DNA of 64,000 bases, taken from assembly GCA_963763495.1 (NCBI GenBank), contig CAVXOY010000018.1, positions 124,001-188,000 on the forward strand, read 5' to 3'. Numbering within the stretch: the first letter of the stretch is position 1; each line of letters begins with the position of its first letter. Origin of the DNA: DAOUEO01 sp963763495. GTDB taxonomy: Bacteria; Chloroflexota; Dehalococcoidia; DSTF01; JALHUB01. The translations under genes were made by a program, and so were the position numbers. Positions 16,609 through 25,450 of the stretch are shown here, one piece after another. Below the pieces are notes generated by a model. It saw only the letters and a list, made by a program, of their open reading frames with translations. It was not told the DNA's origin and made no database searches.

Positions 16609-18003
16609 ATGGAAATCGCTCGTTATCTCGGGCTTGTCCGGCGGTGGTGGTGGTTGTTGGTCATCGGTACCGTGATTGGCGGGGGAGCAAGTTACGCCAT
16701 AAGCAAGACCCTGTCTCCCACCTACAGCGCCACGGCCACTCTCCTCGTTAACCAGACACAGGTCCCCGGCACCATCGCCTACAACGATATCCTTACCAGC
16801 GAACGCCTGACCCGCACCTACAAGGAACTGGTCGAGACACGGCCTGTCCTGGAAGAGGTCGCCCAAAGGCTGGATATCCCCTATAGCGAGCAGGAACTGG
16901 CGGGAATGGTCGGCGTGAGCGTGGTTCCCGACACTCAGCTTCTGCGTCTGTCGGCGGAAAGCTCAGATCCCGCTCTTGCGAGCAGCATCGCCAATACCAC
17001 AGCGTCGGTGTTCATCGATCAGAACACTGAGAACGACCTGGGCCGCCCCGGTGACGTCAGCATCGTTGAAGCTGCCACCACACCGTCCTCTCCCATCAAG
17101 CCGAACGTGAAGCTGAACACGGCCCTTGCTGCTGTCGTCGGCCTTCTTCTCGGCGCCGCTGTGGCCCTTCTGCTCGAGTTCCTCGACGATACAGTCAAGT
17201 CCGCAGAAGACCTGGAGGAGAACGGCCTCGCCCCTCTGGGCGGCGTAGCCCGTTTCCACCACCTCAAGGCTCCGCATGAGAGACTGGTCGCCGGCTCTCG
17301 CTCCCAGCACCAAATCGCCGAAGGCTACAGGGTTCTGCGCACGAACGTCCAGTTCAGCACGATCGATAGTCCGGGTCAGGCGTTGCTCGTCACCAGCGCG
17401 AACCCGGGTGAAGGCAAGAGCACGACCGCTGCCAATCTCGCCCTCGTCATGGCGCAGGCCGGTAAGAAAGTCATCCTTGTCGACTCCGATCTTCGCCGTC
17501 CCTCGTTGCACCAGATCTTCGGACTGAGCAATGGACAGGGTCTCACTAATCTCCTAATCACGGCGCATACGGGCACGAATGGATACGCCCAGCAGACTCG
17601 CTTTGACAACCTCGCTGTTATCACCAGCGGGCCGTTGCCGCCCAACCCGTCGGAGCTCCTGTCATCGCGACGGCTCGACTCGTTGCTCGACGCCCTCAGG
17701 ATGCAGGCCGACGTGGTGATCTTCGACAGCCCGCCCACACTGCCGGTGACCGACGCCTGCATCCTCGCCGCCAAGGTCGACGGCACCCTGCTCGTCGTTG
17801 ATACGGGCAAGACCCGCTCCCAGTCTCTCAGGAGGGCGAAGGAATCCCTGACGATGTCGAAGACCCATCTGCTGGGAGCGGTCCTCAACAAACTCAAGCA
17901 TCGGGGTGGGGCCCGCTACTATCACTACTACTACTCCTCTGATGGTGGGGAGAACAAGAAACGCCATCGGCAGGAAAAGGAAACGAAAGCCAAGGTGGCC
18001 TAG
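16609..18003 (+). CDS. Chain-length regulator fused to BY-type tyrosine kinase
   Basis: This 464-residue protein joins a Wzz-like domain (membrane helices at about 13-31 and 170-190 around an external loop) to a cytoplasmic BY-kinase. The kinase has Walker A NPGEGKST (265-272), Walker A' VILVDSDLRRP (288-298) and Walker B VVIFDSPP (369-376). Near the C-terminus is a tyrosine cluster, RYYHYYYSSDGG, the usual site of autophosphorylation. Proteins of this type control polymer length and export of capsule or exopolysaccharide. The neighbours (exporter, phosphatase, glycosyltransferases) agree. The frame is intact. Confidence 0.92.
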   Translation: MEIARYLGLVRRWWWLLVIGTVIGGGASYAISKTLSPTYSATATLLVNQTQVPGTIAYNDILTSERLTRTYKELVETRPVLEEVAQRLDIPYSEQELAGMVGVSVVPDTQLLRLSAESSDPALASSIANTTASVFIDQNTENDLGRPGDVSIVEAATTPSSPIKPNVKLNTALAAVVGLLLGAAVALLLEFLDDTVKSAEDLEENGLAPLGGVARFHHLKAPHERLVAGSRSQHQIAEGYRVLRTNVQFSTIDSPGQALLVTSANPGEGKSTTAANLALVMAQAGKKVILVDSDLRRPSLHQIFGLSNGQGLTNLLITAHTGTNGYAQQTRFDNLAVITSGPLPPNPSELLSSRRLDSLLDALRMQADVVIFDSPPTLPVTDACILAAKVDGTLLVVDTGKTRSQSLRRAKESLTMSKTHLLGAVLNKLKHRGGARYYHYYYSSDGGENKKRHRQEKETKAKVA

Positions 18004-18032
18004 GCGGGAGCGCCCAACAGGAGATCTGAAGG

Positions 18033-18849
18033 ATGGTGGCCATACCCCGGAAGTACATCGCGATCAGCCTTGCCGGCCTGCTACTCCTGGCTGCGGTCGC
18101 GGTATTCCTGGTGATCAAAGCCGGTTCAGGCGAGGACGGGAGCGTCCGCTCGTCCGGCACAGCTTCTCCGTCCGGCGACGTCTGCTCTCACGGCCGCGCC
18201 GTCAGTGGCGGGCGGCACCGCGACCCCCAGCAGTGCGCCGCTCCTGCGCATCGTCATCCCCCGGATCGGAGTCGATGCCCCGATCACTGTCAAAGGCATA
18301 GGCGCAGACGGAGTGATGGAAGCCCCCGATGGGCCCGAGGACGTTGCCTGGTACGGGTTCACCGCGCGCCCCGGTAGCGGCGGTAACGCCGTATTCTCGG
18401 CCCACCTCGACTATCACAACTACGGGCCCGCTGTCTTTGCCGGTCTGAACGAACTGGAAAACGGAGACCTTGTCGAGGTGTATCTCGCCGACGGCACCGT
18501 CTATCGCTACGAGGTCGTTCTCAGCCTCTCTTACCCCGCGGAGACCGCGCCGTCTGAAGATATCGTTGGGCCCACCAGCAGGGAAGTGATCACCCTGATC
18601 ACCTGCGCCGGCAGTTTCGACCAAGCCTCCCGACGGTACAGTCACCGGCTGGTCGTGCGGGCGGAACGGATGCGATCAGAGGCGATCTCTGCCCCCGCGA
18701 GCCCAATCTGGCCCAAATATCTATCTTCTTACAGACTCCCGCCGTCTTCGGGGACTGATCCCCGTGTTCCGACATATACATATACCGTGGGGGTGCATCT
18801 GCTGAGGGATTCCTCGCACCCCCATCCGAAAGGCGGTGATGGAATGTGA
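18033..18849 (+). CDS. Sortase (class E/F-like) with an N-terminal membrane anchor (one frameshift)
   Basis: An N-terminal membrane helix (ISLAGLLLLAAVAVFLVI) reads in one frame from the ATG at 18033 with AGGAG upstream. After a low-complexity linker the frame shifts near 18180. The sortase domain then shows LRIVIPRIGVDAPI, the catalytic His in VFSAHLDYHNYGPAVF (codon 18403), the catalytic Cys in TLITCAGSF (codon 18604) and the Arg in YSHRLVV (codon 18646). Sortases cut LPxTG-like signals and join proteins to the cell surface outside the membrane. The next gene encodes an LPATG protein. The last 60 residues are not sortase-like and may be readthrough of another indel. Confidence 0.85.
18788..18824 (+). 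terminator. Stem-loop between sortase and its substrate gene
   Basis: A 9-bp stem (18788-18796 with 18816-18824, core GGGGGTGC/GCACCCCC) with a 19-base loop lies just before the end of the sortase frame, followed by about 120 bases of leader before the substrate gene. It could reduce readthrough or be part of a leader structure. I do not match it to a riboswitch class. Confidence 0.35.
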
Positions 18850-18946
18850 CCACAAGGTGATGCCGGGGATTTCTGAGCCTTTACGCTCGTATTGACAGGA
18901 GGGCCTCGGCTTCAGCAGTCAGAAAACGCAGGCAAGGAGGTAGATC

Positions 18947-19525
18947 ATGAAGTGGTTCAGCTTCAGCCTCAAAGTAGTCGTCCTAGGCGCAGTCACCCTT
19001 CTGTTCGGGTCGCTGATGGCCGGAGAGACCTCCGCCCAGTACCCGCCGCCGGTGGGGTCTGCCACGCTCGCTGGGTCCAGTACCACGGCAAGCGTAGGGG
19101 GAACAACCGAATTGACCCTCACGGTGGTCGATAGTACTGGCAGTCCCATCGCTGACAAGGCGTGTACGCTGTACATCTTCAGCCAGCCTGGTGCCGACGC
19201 AAGCGTCACCCAGGACAGCGATGGCACGGATGCTGATGGTGTGATCTCTGGAACCCTCTACGCTGGAACCACTCGGGGGATCGTGGAGGTCAGGGCCAAC
19301 TGCGGAAACGTCTTCGCGGGTATCAGCGTCATGGTAGGCAGTGCCGCTGCGCCGCCTCAGGCGCCGCTGGAACCTGGCCAGATCGGGCTGCCGGCGACCG
19401 GTGTCGGCCCGGCAATGGATGGTGAGTCCTATGGACTGGGCCTCATCGTCGCGCTGCTCGCTGGCGGGTTGCTAACTCTGGCAACCGGTTCTGCACTGTT
19501 TCGGTTTGCGAGGAAGGATGCCTAG
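18947..19525 (+). CDS. Sortase substrate with Ig-like domain and LPATG anchor
   Basis: The 192-residue precursor has a signal peptide (about 1-30, ending ETSAQ), one bacterial Ig-like or invasin-like domain (about 38-130, with TASVGGTTELTLTVVDSTG), a short Pro/Ala linker, and a sorting signal. The signal is LPATG at 148-152, a hydrophobic stretch from about 164 to 185, and the tail RFARKDA. It therefore should be cut between Thr and Gly and joined to the surface. AAGGAGGT before the ATG is an almost perfect ribosome site, which suggests high expression. It lies directly behind the sortase gene, so the two form a functional pair. Confidence 0.88.
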   Translation: MKWFSFSLKVVVLGAVTLLFGSLMAGETSAQYPPPVGSATLAGSSTTASVGGTTELTLTVVDSTGSPIADKACTLYIFSQPGADASVTQDSDGTDADGVISGTLYAGTTRGIVEVRANCGNVFAGISVMVGSAAAPPQAPLEPGQIGLPATGVGPAMDGESYGLGLIVALLAGGLLTLATGSALFRFARKDA

Positions 19526-19629
19526 CAGCCACTAGGACGAAACCGGCAAGAGTAACAGAACAGTTCGTCTAGCGTCAGTTTGGCCTCACCGCTTTCTGGT
19601 GAGGACCGAAGAGGGACCTTAGAAGAATA

Positions 19630-21559
19630 TTGTCGAGACCAAGGAAGCCGGGGCTCAAGCTGGGGCTACTCCTGCTGGCAGTTCTGGCCGCGGCGGTAGC
19701 TGGCACCCTGGGTACTCTGCACTACCGTGCCCTGTACGACCGGGTGGCGAATGCCAAGGAGATGCTGCTAACGGCTCAGGAGTCCCTTCAAGAGAAACGG
19801 CTGGATGCCACTGCCGGCGAGCTAGAAGACGCCGAGGCTCAGTTTAGGGCGGCTGAGGAGGGCTTCCGCTCTGGTCGGAATGCTCTTCAAGGCGATCCCC
19901 TGGTCTGGGTGCTTCGGCACATTCCGGGGCTCGGCCGCCAGGTCGATGTCGCGCAGGATGTTCTGCTTATGGGTACGGAGGCCAGCGGCATGGGGTTGAA
20001 CGGTGTCGCCGTCGCCCAAGAGTACAGCGCTGTCCGGTCTGAGTCGGGCAGCATCACGGAGAAGGCGATGGTGCTTCTGGACAGGATCGAGCCGCACATG
20101 ACGGAGCTGCGTAGCCGGCTCGACGCCGTGCTCGCCGACCGAGAACGGATCGGCGACGGCTCTCTTCTGCCGCCGCTGCGCGACGCCCTGGCAGAGGTAG
20201 ATGAACACAGCGGTGAGCTGGAGGAGTTAGTTGACACCTACAACCAGGCGGCCATCCTTCTCCCCGACTTCCTTGGTTTTGACGGTCCCCGCACATACCT
20301 TGTCCTTGCTCAGAACAACGCCGAGCTCCTGCCCACGGGTGGGCTCATCTCGGTGTATGGAACGATGACCCTGCGGGAGGGACGGGTGGAAGATATGGCC
20401 TTCGCCGACGCCATCGCCTTTGGCGAGAACTGGCAGGAGCAAACTCACGAGTATGTCGAACCACCTGCGCCTCTCAAGCACTACCTCCTCAAAGACTGGA
20501 GCTGGAGCCTCGACCTCGCCAACTGGTCGCCGGACTTCCCGACGGCCGCTCGCCAGGCGCAGCTCTTCTTCGAGAAGGGCGGTGGGCACCCTGTCGACGG
20601 CGTCATCGCCATCAACGTCAACACCCTCCAGGAACTCCTGGGAGTGACGGGGGCCGTCCCCGTGCCGGAGTATGGCGTGACCGTGGATGAGGGAGAACGC
20701 CTTGGAGCTTACAGAGACATTGACTCGCTCACCGTTGGAGCCCGGTGGCGACCGCAAGGCCTTTGTTGCCTTCTTGGCGGAAGAGATGCTGCGGCGGCTG
20801 ATGCGCCTCTCCTCCCCTCAGTGGACGCCCCTTCTCGATACGATGGGAGAGCTGAGGGACGAGAAGGACGTTCTCTTGTACTCCTTCAACCCCAGCCTGC
20901 AGACGGTCGTTCGCGACATGGGGTTGGACGGTGCGCTCCAGGACCCGCCCGGCGACTACCTGATGCTGGTCGAGGCGAGCGTCAACAGCACCAAGCTCAA
21001 CATCGTGATCAACGAGAACGTCGATCTGAACGTGGCCCTCGATGAGCTGGGCAACGCCCACACCGAAGTGAGCCTGCACTATGAGAACGACCTCGCCTCT
21101 TGGGAGAGCGGGCGAGACCCTGAGTTGGTATGGCGCCTCATGCTGGACGGCGTCTACGGCGGCTATCTCCGCCTGTTCACCAAACATGCCAGCCGCCCGC
21201 TGAGCGCCCAGATTGATGGCGTGGAATCCGGGCTCAGCGAAATCGGCGAAGAGAGCGGCAAGACCGTCTTCGGGCGTTTCTTCTCCCTTCCCAAAGGGGC
21301 GAACAGAGACCTCTTTTTCAGCTACGTCACGCCCGCCATCGTCGACTTCGAAGGCGACTCGGCCGAGTATCGCCTTCTCATACAGAAGCAGCCCGGCACC
21401 GGCGCCATTCCCCTGCGGGTCAGGCTGAGCCTTCCCCAGGGCGCCCGGCTCATCTCTCTTGAGCTGGACGGTGAGCCACTGAACGGCACTGGGCTGGATA
21501 TACAGACAGACCTGTCTCGCGACCGTGAGATAGTGCTCCGGTATTCACCGGCTGGGTAG
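19630..21559 (+). CDS. DUF4012 family protein (one frameshift)
   Basis: A membrane helix near the N-terminus (KLGLLLLAVLAAAVAGTLGT) is followed by a helical, probably coiled region with many Glu and Arg residues (30-250). The DUF4012 core comes next, recognisable from YLVLAQNNAELLPTGGLISV and DWSWSLDLANWSPDFPTAA. The frame changes near 20700 and the protein continues to 21559, giving about 640 residues. The start is a TTG at 19630. The family is common in Chloroflexota and Actinomycetota, often in exopolysaccharide clusters, and its function is not known. Most of the protein should be outside the membrane. Confidence 0.8.
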
Positions 21560-21573
21560 GAGAGCTGGAGTAG

Positions 21574-22176
21574 ATGATAGATCGCGGCCTAAGGAGCCTC
21601 TCGAATCACGGACTGACGGTGTTGCTGGACCGGGACGGAGTCATCAACCGCAACCGCAGCGACTACGTGAAGTCGTGGGAAGAGTTCGAGTTCCTGCCCC
21701 GCTCCCTGGCGGCGCTGCGGATGTTAGCTGAACATGATGTAACCGTGATCGTCGTGACTAACCAGTCGGCCGTGGGCCGTGGCCTTCTCGCTCTCGGCGA
21801 GCTGGAGCGGATCCACGATCGAATGAAATCTGAGGTGGAGGCCCACGGCGGCCGTATCGACGCTGTCCTCTGCTGTCCCCATGCTCCCGGCGATGGCTGT
21901 GCCTGTCGCAAGCCCCGGCCCGGCCTGCTGCTTGAGGCCATGAAGCGGTTCAGCATCGATCCCGACCTCTGCTACGTCGTCGGTGACAGCACCAACGACC
22001 TCCTGGCCGCGCGCGCTGTCGGCATCCCCTTCATCATGGTGATGACCGGCTTGGGCCCGCAGTCGCTCATCTCCCCCGACTACGATAACGCCCCAAGCTG
22101 GGTAACGAGAGACCTCAGTGCGGCTGTGGACTGGATCCTCAGTCGCGAGGGTTGTCTGAGGAGAGAGGCGGCATGA
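21574..22176 (+). CDS. gmhB: D-glycero-D-manno-heptose 1,7-bisphosphate phosphatase
   Basis: The 200-residue HAD-family phosphatase has the nucleophile motif LLDRDGVINRN, VVTNQSAVGRG, the zinc-binding cysteines of GmhB (CCPHAPGDGCACRKPRPG) and the metal-binding GDSTNDLLAA. GmhB removes the C7 phosphate of heptose bisphosphate. The neighbours gmhA, hddA and hddC supply the other steps to GDP-heptose. The stop overlaps the start of the next gene (ATGA). The frame is intact. Confidence 0.92.
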   Translation: MIDRGLRSLSNHGLTVLLDRDGVINRNRSDYVKSWEEFEFLPRSLAALRMLAEHDVTVIVVTNQSAVGRGLLALGELERIHDRMKSEVEAHGGRIDAVLCCPHAPGDGCACRKPRPGLLLEAMKRFSIDPDLCYVVGDSTNDLLAARAVGIPFIMVMTGLGPQSLISPDYDNAPSWVTRDLSAAVDWILSREGCLRREAA

Positions 22177-22943
22177 AGGCGATGATCTTGGCCGCTGGAG
22201 AAGGCAGGCGACTGCTCCCCCTCACCAGGACCGTTCCCAAGCCAATGCTTGAGGTAGGCGGGGCTCCCTTCATCGCCTATCTTGTCGACCTTCTGCGATC
22301 TCACGATGTCGTAAACATCGCCGTCAACCTCCATCACCGGCCCGAGGTGATACGAGCATATCTGGGAGATGGCTCCCGCTTTGGCGTCAGCATTACCTAC
22401 TCCCAGGAAGAGCGCTTGCTCGGCTCAGCGGGAGCAGTGAAGAGGCTGGAGCAGTTCTTCGACGAGAGCTTCTTCGTCCTCTACGGCGATGTTCTCACCG
22501 ATGTCGACCTCTCGGCCCTGGCTTCCTTCCACCGCGAGAAGGGGGCCGGCTTGACTATGGCGATCTACCAGGCCGAAGACCCCACCCGCTGCGGCATTGT
22601 CGAGATTGACGAAGACGGGCGGGCGAGGCGCTTCCTTGAGAAGCCCAAGCGGCGGGAGGTGTTCTCCCCCTGGGCGAACGCCGGCGTCTACGTGGCAGAG
22701 CCCGATATCCTGCGTTTCATCCCCGGCGACTCGTTCTTCGATTTCGGCGCCGATCTCATCCCTATCCTTCTCCAAGAAGGGACGCCGGTGTACGGCTATG
22801 CCAGCCCCAGCTACTTCCTGGACATCGGCTCTCTTGATCGATACCAGCAGGCGGAGCGCGATTTCGCCGCCGGCCTGGTTGAGCTTGGTCAATCCACGTC
22901 TTCCGCTGGACATAAGAAAGAGAAAGTAGCGAGCCGGAGATAG
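22173..22943 (+). CDS. hddC: Sugar-1-phosphate nucleotidyltransferase, D-glycero-alpha-D-manno-heptose 1-phosphate guanylyltransferase type
   Basis: The N-terminal signature KAMILAAGEGRRLLPLTRTV and KPMLEVGGAPFIAYLVDLL mark a nucleotidyltransferase of the RmlA/GCD1 type. LYGDVLTDVD holds the metal-binding Asp, and FLEKPKR follows. At about 257 residues it is short, as HddC proteins are. An upstream in-frame start at 22152 exists, but the ATG at 22173 overlaps the gmhB stop and has GAGAGAGGC before it. The heptose assignment rests on its position between gmhB and hddA. Another sugar phosphate is possible from sequence alone. Confidence 0.85.
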   Translation: MKAMILAAGEGRRLLPLTRTVPKPMLEVGGAPFIAYLVDLLRSHDVVNIAVNLHHRPEVIRAYLGDGSRFGVSITYSQEERLLGSAGAVKRLEQFFDESFFVLYGDVLTDVDLSALASFHREKGAGLTMAIYQAEDPTRCGIVEIDEDGRARRFLEKPKRREVFSPWANAGVYVAEPDILRFIPGDSFFDFGADLIPILLQEGTPVYGYASPSYFLDIGSLDRYQQAERDFAAGLVELGQSTSSAGHKKEKVASRR

Positions 22944-22947
22944 CGAG

Positions 22948-24012
22948 ATGCTGTTAGTTAGGGCCCCCGTAAGGATCAGCTTCGCCGGTGGCGGCACCGA
23001 CCTTGAGGACTACTACCTCCGGCATGGCGGCATGGTCGTTAGCGCCGCGATCGACAAATACTTCTATGTGTTCGTCAGCCCGAAAGACGGTGATGAGGTC
23101 CACATCGGCTCCTCCGACTACCGCTGCTTCTACCGCTGGTCCTCCGGGGACGAGCCGGTCTGGGAAGGTGATCTTCGTCTGCCGCGCGCCGTTCTTCACG
23201 AGTTCGGTGTGACCCAAGGACTGTCCATCTTCCTCGCCTCCGAGATCCCGCCCGGAACGGGGCTGGGCTCTTCGAGCACCGTTTCTGTGGCCCTCGTCAA
23301 GTCCCTTTCTGCCCTCGTCGGTCAGCGGCTCACTTCCGGGGAAATAGCGGAGATTGCCTATCGCATGGAGAGCGAGAAGCTGGGCCGGTTCTGTGGCAAA
23401 CAGGACCAATACGCCGCTGCCTTCGGCGGTGTCAACGCCATCTACTTCCAGAAGGAAGGTGTGAGGGTAGAGCCCCTCGCCATGGATATCGCCATGCGCG
23501 AACAACTCCGCGAACGGCTCCTCCTCTTCTTCCTGGGTTCCTCCCGCGCTGAGGCCGACATCGGCCGCATGCAGCAGCAGGCTACAAGGGAGGGCAAGGT
23601 CGAGGTGATTGAGTCCCTGCATCTTCTCAAGAACATGGCCCAGGAGACAAAGGACGCCTTGGAAAGAGGCGAGCTATACCGCCTGGGACAGATCCTCCGT
23701 GAATCCTGGGAGCACAAGAAGCGCCTTGCCAGCGATATCACCAACCCTCACATCGATGAAGCGTATGAAAGAGCCATCAACAAAGGCGCCGTCGGCGGCA
23801 AAGTGGCAGGTGCCGGCGGTGGCGGTTTCCTGCTCCTCTACTGCGAGCCCGATTGCCGGGGCCAGGTCTGCGCTGAGATGGAATCGCTCGGCCTTTACCG
23901 TATGGATTTCCACTTCGACATGGGCGGCGCCAAGGTACTGATGAACTCCGGCCGCCGCAGCAACTATCCCGATGCGTCTTTCGCGAGGATTGGAGTGGGA
24001 GGATATGTCTAA
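22948..24012 (+). CDS. hddA: D-glycero-alpha-D-manno-heptose 7-phosphate kinase (GHMP family)
   Basis: The 354-residue protein has VRAPVRISFAGGGTDLEDYY at the start, the GHMP phosphate loop PPGTGLGSSSTVSVAL, CGKQDQYAAAFGGVN, and the C-terminal GAVGGKVAGAGGGGFLLLY. The FAGGGTDLEDYY and CGKQDQY sequences are characteristic of HddA and related sugar kinases. It would phosphorylate heptose 7-phosphate at the alpha C1 position, the branch that leads to GDP-heptose of S-layer glycans rather than ADP-heptose of lipopolysaccharide. The frame is intact. Confidence 0.9.
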   Translation: MLLVRAPVRISFAGGGTDLEDYYLRHGGMVVSAAIDKYFYVFVSPKDGDEVHIGSSDYRCFYRWSSGDEPVWEGDLRLPRAVLHEFGVTQGLSIFLASEIPPGTGLGSSSTVSVALVKSLSALVGQRLTSGEIAEIAYRMESEKLGRFCGKQDQYAAAFGGVNAIYFQKEGVRVEPLAMDIAMREQLRERLLLFFLGSSRAEADIGRMQQQATREGKVEVIESLHLLKNMAQETKDALERGELYRLGQILRESWEHKKRLASDITNPHIDEAYERAINKGAVGGKVAGAGGGGFLLLYCEPDCRGQVCAEMESLGLYRMDFHFDMGGAKVLMNSGRRSNYPDASFARIGVGGYV

Positions 24013-25450
24013 ACAATCGCGTCTAGTGATCTTGGCTCTCGTGGCCGTCGACCTCGTGATGCTGGCTGCGGCGCTCTCAGCCGGCTTCTTCATCGCGACC
24101 TATTTCTCGTTCTGGGTAGCGCCCGACCCGGCTCCGGTGGGGGTCTCCGTTATCTTCGCTGTCCTGGCTCTTCTGCTCGTGACGCTGCTCTTTGCCCTCA
24201 ACCGTTTGTACGATCTCGATGTCCTCTTCGCCGGCCACCGTGAGTACGCCGCCGTCGTCAGGGCAAGCTCCTATGGCATCGCCATCGTCCTCATCATCGC
24301 TTTCCTGACCGAACAAGCGGTTTCACCGGGCGCCCTGGCCCTGTCTTGGCTACTCGCCATACTTCTCGTCGGCGGGCTGCGCTTTCACATTCGACGCCTG
24401 GTTTTCAAGCTTCGTGAAGCGGGCCACTTCACCCGGCGCTGGCTCGTCGTGGGTAGCGATGAGCACGCCGCTGCCGTGGCTGTGCAACTCAACTCGCCGA
24501 CGTCGAAAGGCATTCGCGTGGTCGGTTTCCTTGACGACTACCGCCCCGTAGGCGCTCGTGTGACCGACGGCCTAGAGGTTCTGGGCGATCCCCGTGCAGT
24601 GCGAGAGATAGCCCGGGCATACGGTGTCTCGACTCTTGTTGTCGTTCCCCATGCCATCAGTTGGGAGAGCTACCGCGACCTTCTGGAGCTGGCGGCGGAA
24701 AGCGACAGCATCAAAATCAAGCTGGCCCCCGGCCTTCAGCACCTTGTTGCCACCGGCGCCCAGATGACGGATAGCAACTTCCTCCCTCTAGTGGGACTGC
24801 AGCCCCTCCGCATAACAGGCATCGACGCCGTACTTAAGCGCGTCTTGGACTACGTGGCGTCATTTCTCATTCTGACGGTGATTGGGCCGCTCTGGGCGCT
24901 TTGCTCGGTCGCCGCGTGGCTCGACCGCAGCGGGCCGGTGTTGCTACGGTGTCCTGTGCTGGGGCAGCGGCAGGCGCGCTTCTCTCTCTTGGCGATCGCT
25001 GCACCTAACAGCCCACCACCGCAAGATTTGCTGGGGCGGTGGGGGTGGCACCTGCGTCATGCTATCGCTGCCAGTCGCCTGGGGAAGCTGCCCAACGTCC
25101 TCAACGTGATCGCCGGCCACATGAGTCTGGTCGGCCCCCGCGCCATCAGAGAGTCCGACAGTGCTGGGATGGACCAACACTGGCTGCGCAACCTTCTCCT
25201 CGTGCGTCCGGGCGTGACCGGACCTGCCGCCGACGCCGCCAGAGGTAGGGGACTCGAGCAGCAGACAATCAAGGACATAGCCTATGTGCGCAACTACTCC
25301 ATCTGGCTTGACCTTCGCCTTCTGTTCGCTTCCCTGAAGCGGGTACTCCGCCGCAAGAAGAGCCTGCCGTCGTCCTATCTCGCCATCCATCATCCAAGTA
25401 CAGAAAGAGAAACTGCAGCCGCACCGGAAGCGGCCAGGAGGGTATCATGA
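24005..25450 (+). CDS. Polyprenyl glycosylphosphotransferase-like protein lacking the catalytic dyad
   Basis: The 481-residue protein has four to five membrane helices (1-125), a Rossmann-like domain (145-215, RWLVVGSDEHAAAVAV) and a C-terminal phosphoglycosyltransferase domain. The last keeps KRVLDYVASFLILTVIGPLW and GHMSLVGPRAIRE. However, the KFRTM motif is replaced by unrelated sequence (326-350), and the DELPQ motif with the catalytic Asp-Glu pair reads GKLPN (360-364). A canonical enzyme is encoded at 33077. This copy may be inactive, regulatory or altered in chemistry. ATG 24005 has GGGAGGAT before it and overlaps hddA by eight bases. Confidence 0.8.
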   Translation: MSKQSRLVILALVAVDLVMLAAALSAGFFIATYFSFWVAPDPAPVGVSVIFAVLALLLVTLLFALNRLYDLDVLFAGHREYAAVVRASSYGIAIVLIIAFLTEQAVSPGALALSWLLAILLVGGLRFHIRRLVFKLREAGHFTRRWLVVGSDEHAAAVAVQLNSPTSKGIRVVGFLDDYRPVGARVTDGLEVLGDPRAVREIARAYGVSTLVVVPHAISWESYRDLLELAAESDSIKIKLAPGLQHLVATGAQMTDSNFLPLVGLQPLRITGIDAVLKRVLDYVASFLILTVIGPLWALCSVAAWLDRSGPVLLRCPVLGQRQARFSLLAIAAPNSPPPQDLLGRWGWHLRHAIAASRLGKLPNVLNVIAGHMSLVGPRAIRESDSAGMDQHWLRNLLLVRPGVTGPAADAARGRGLEQQTIKDIAYVRNYSIWLDLRLLFASLKRVLRRKKSLPSSYLAIHHPSTERETAAAPEAARRVS

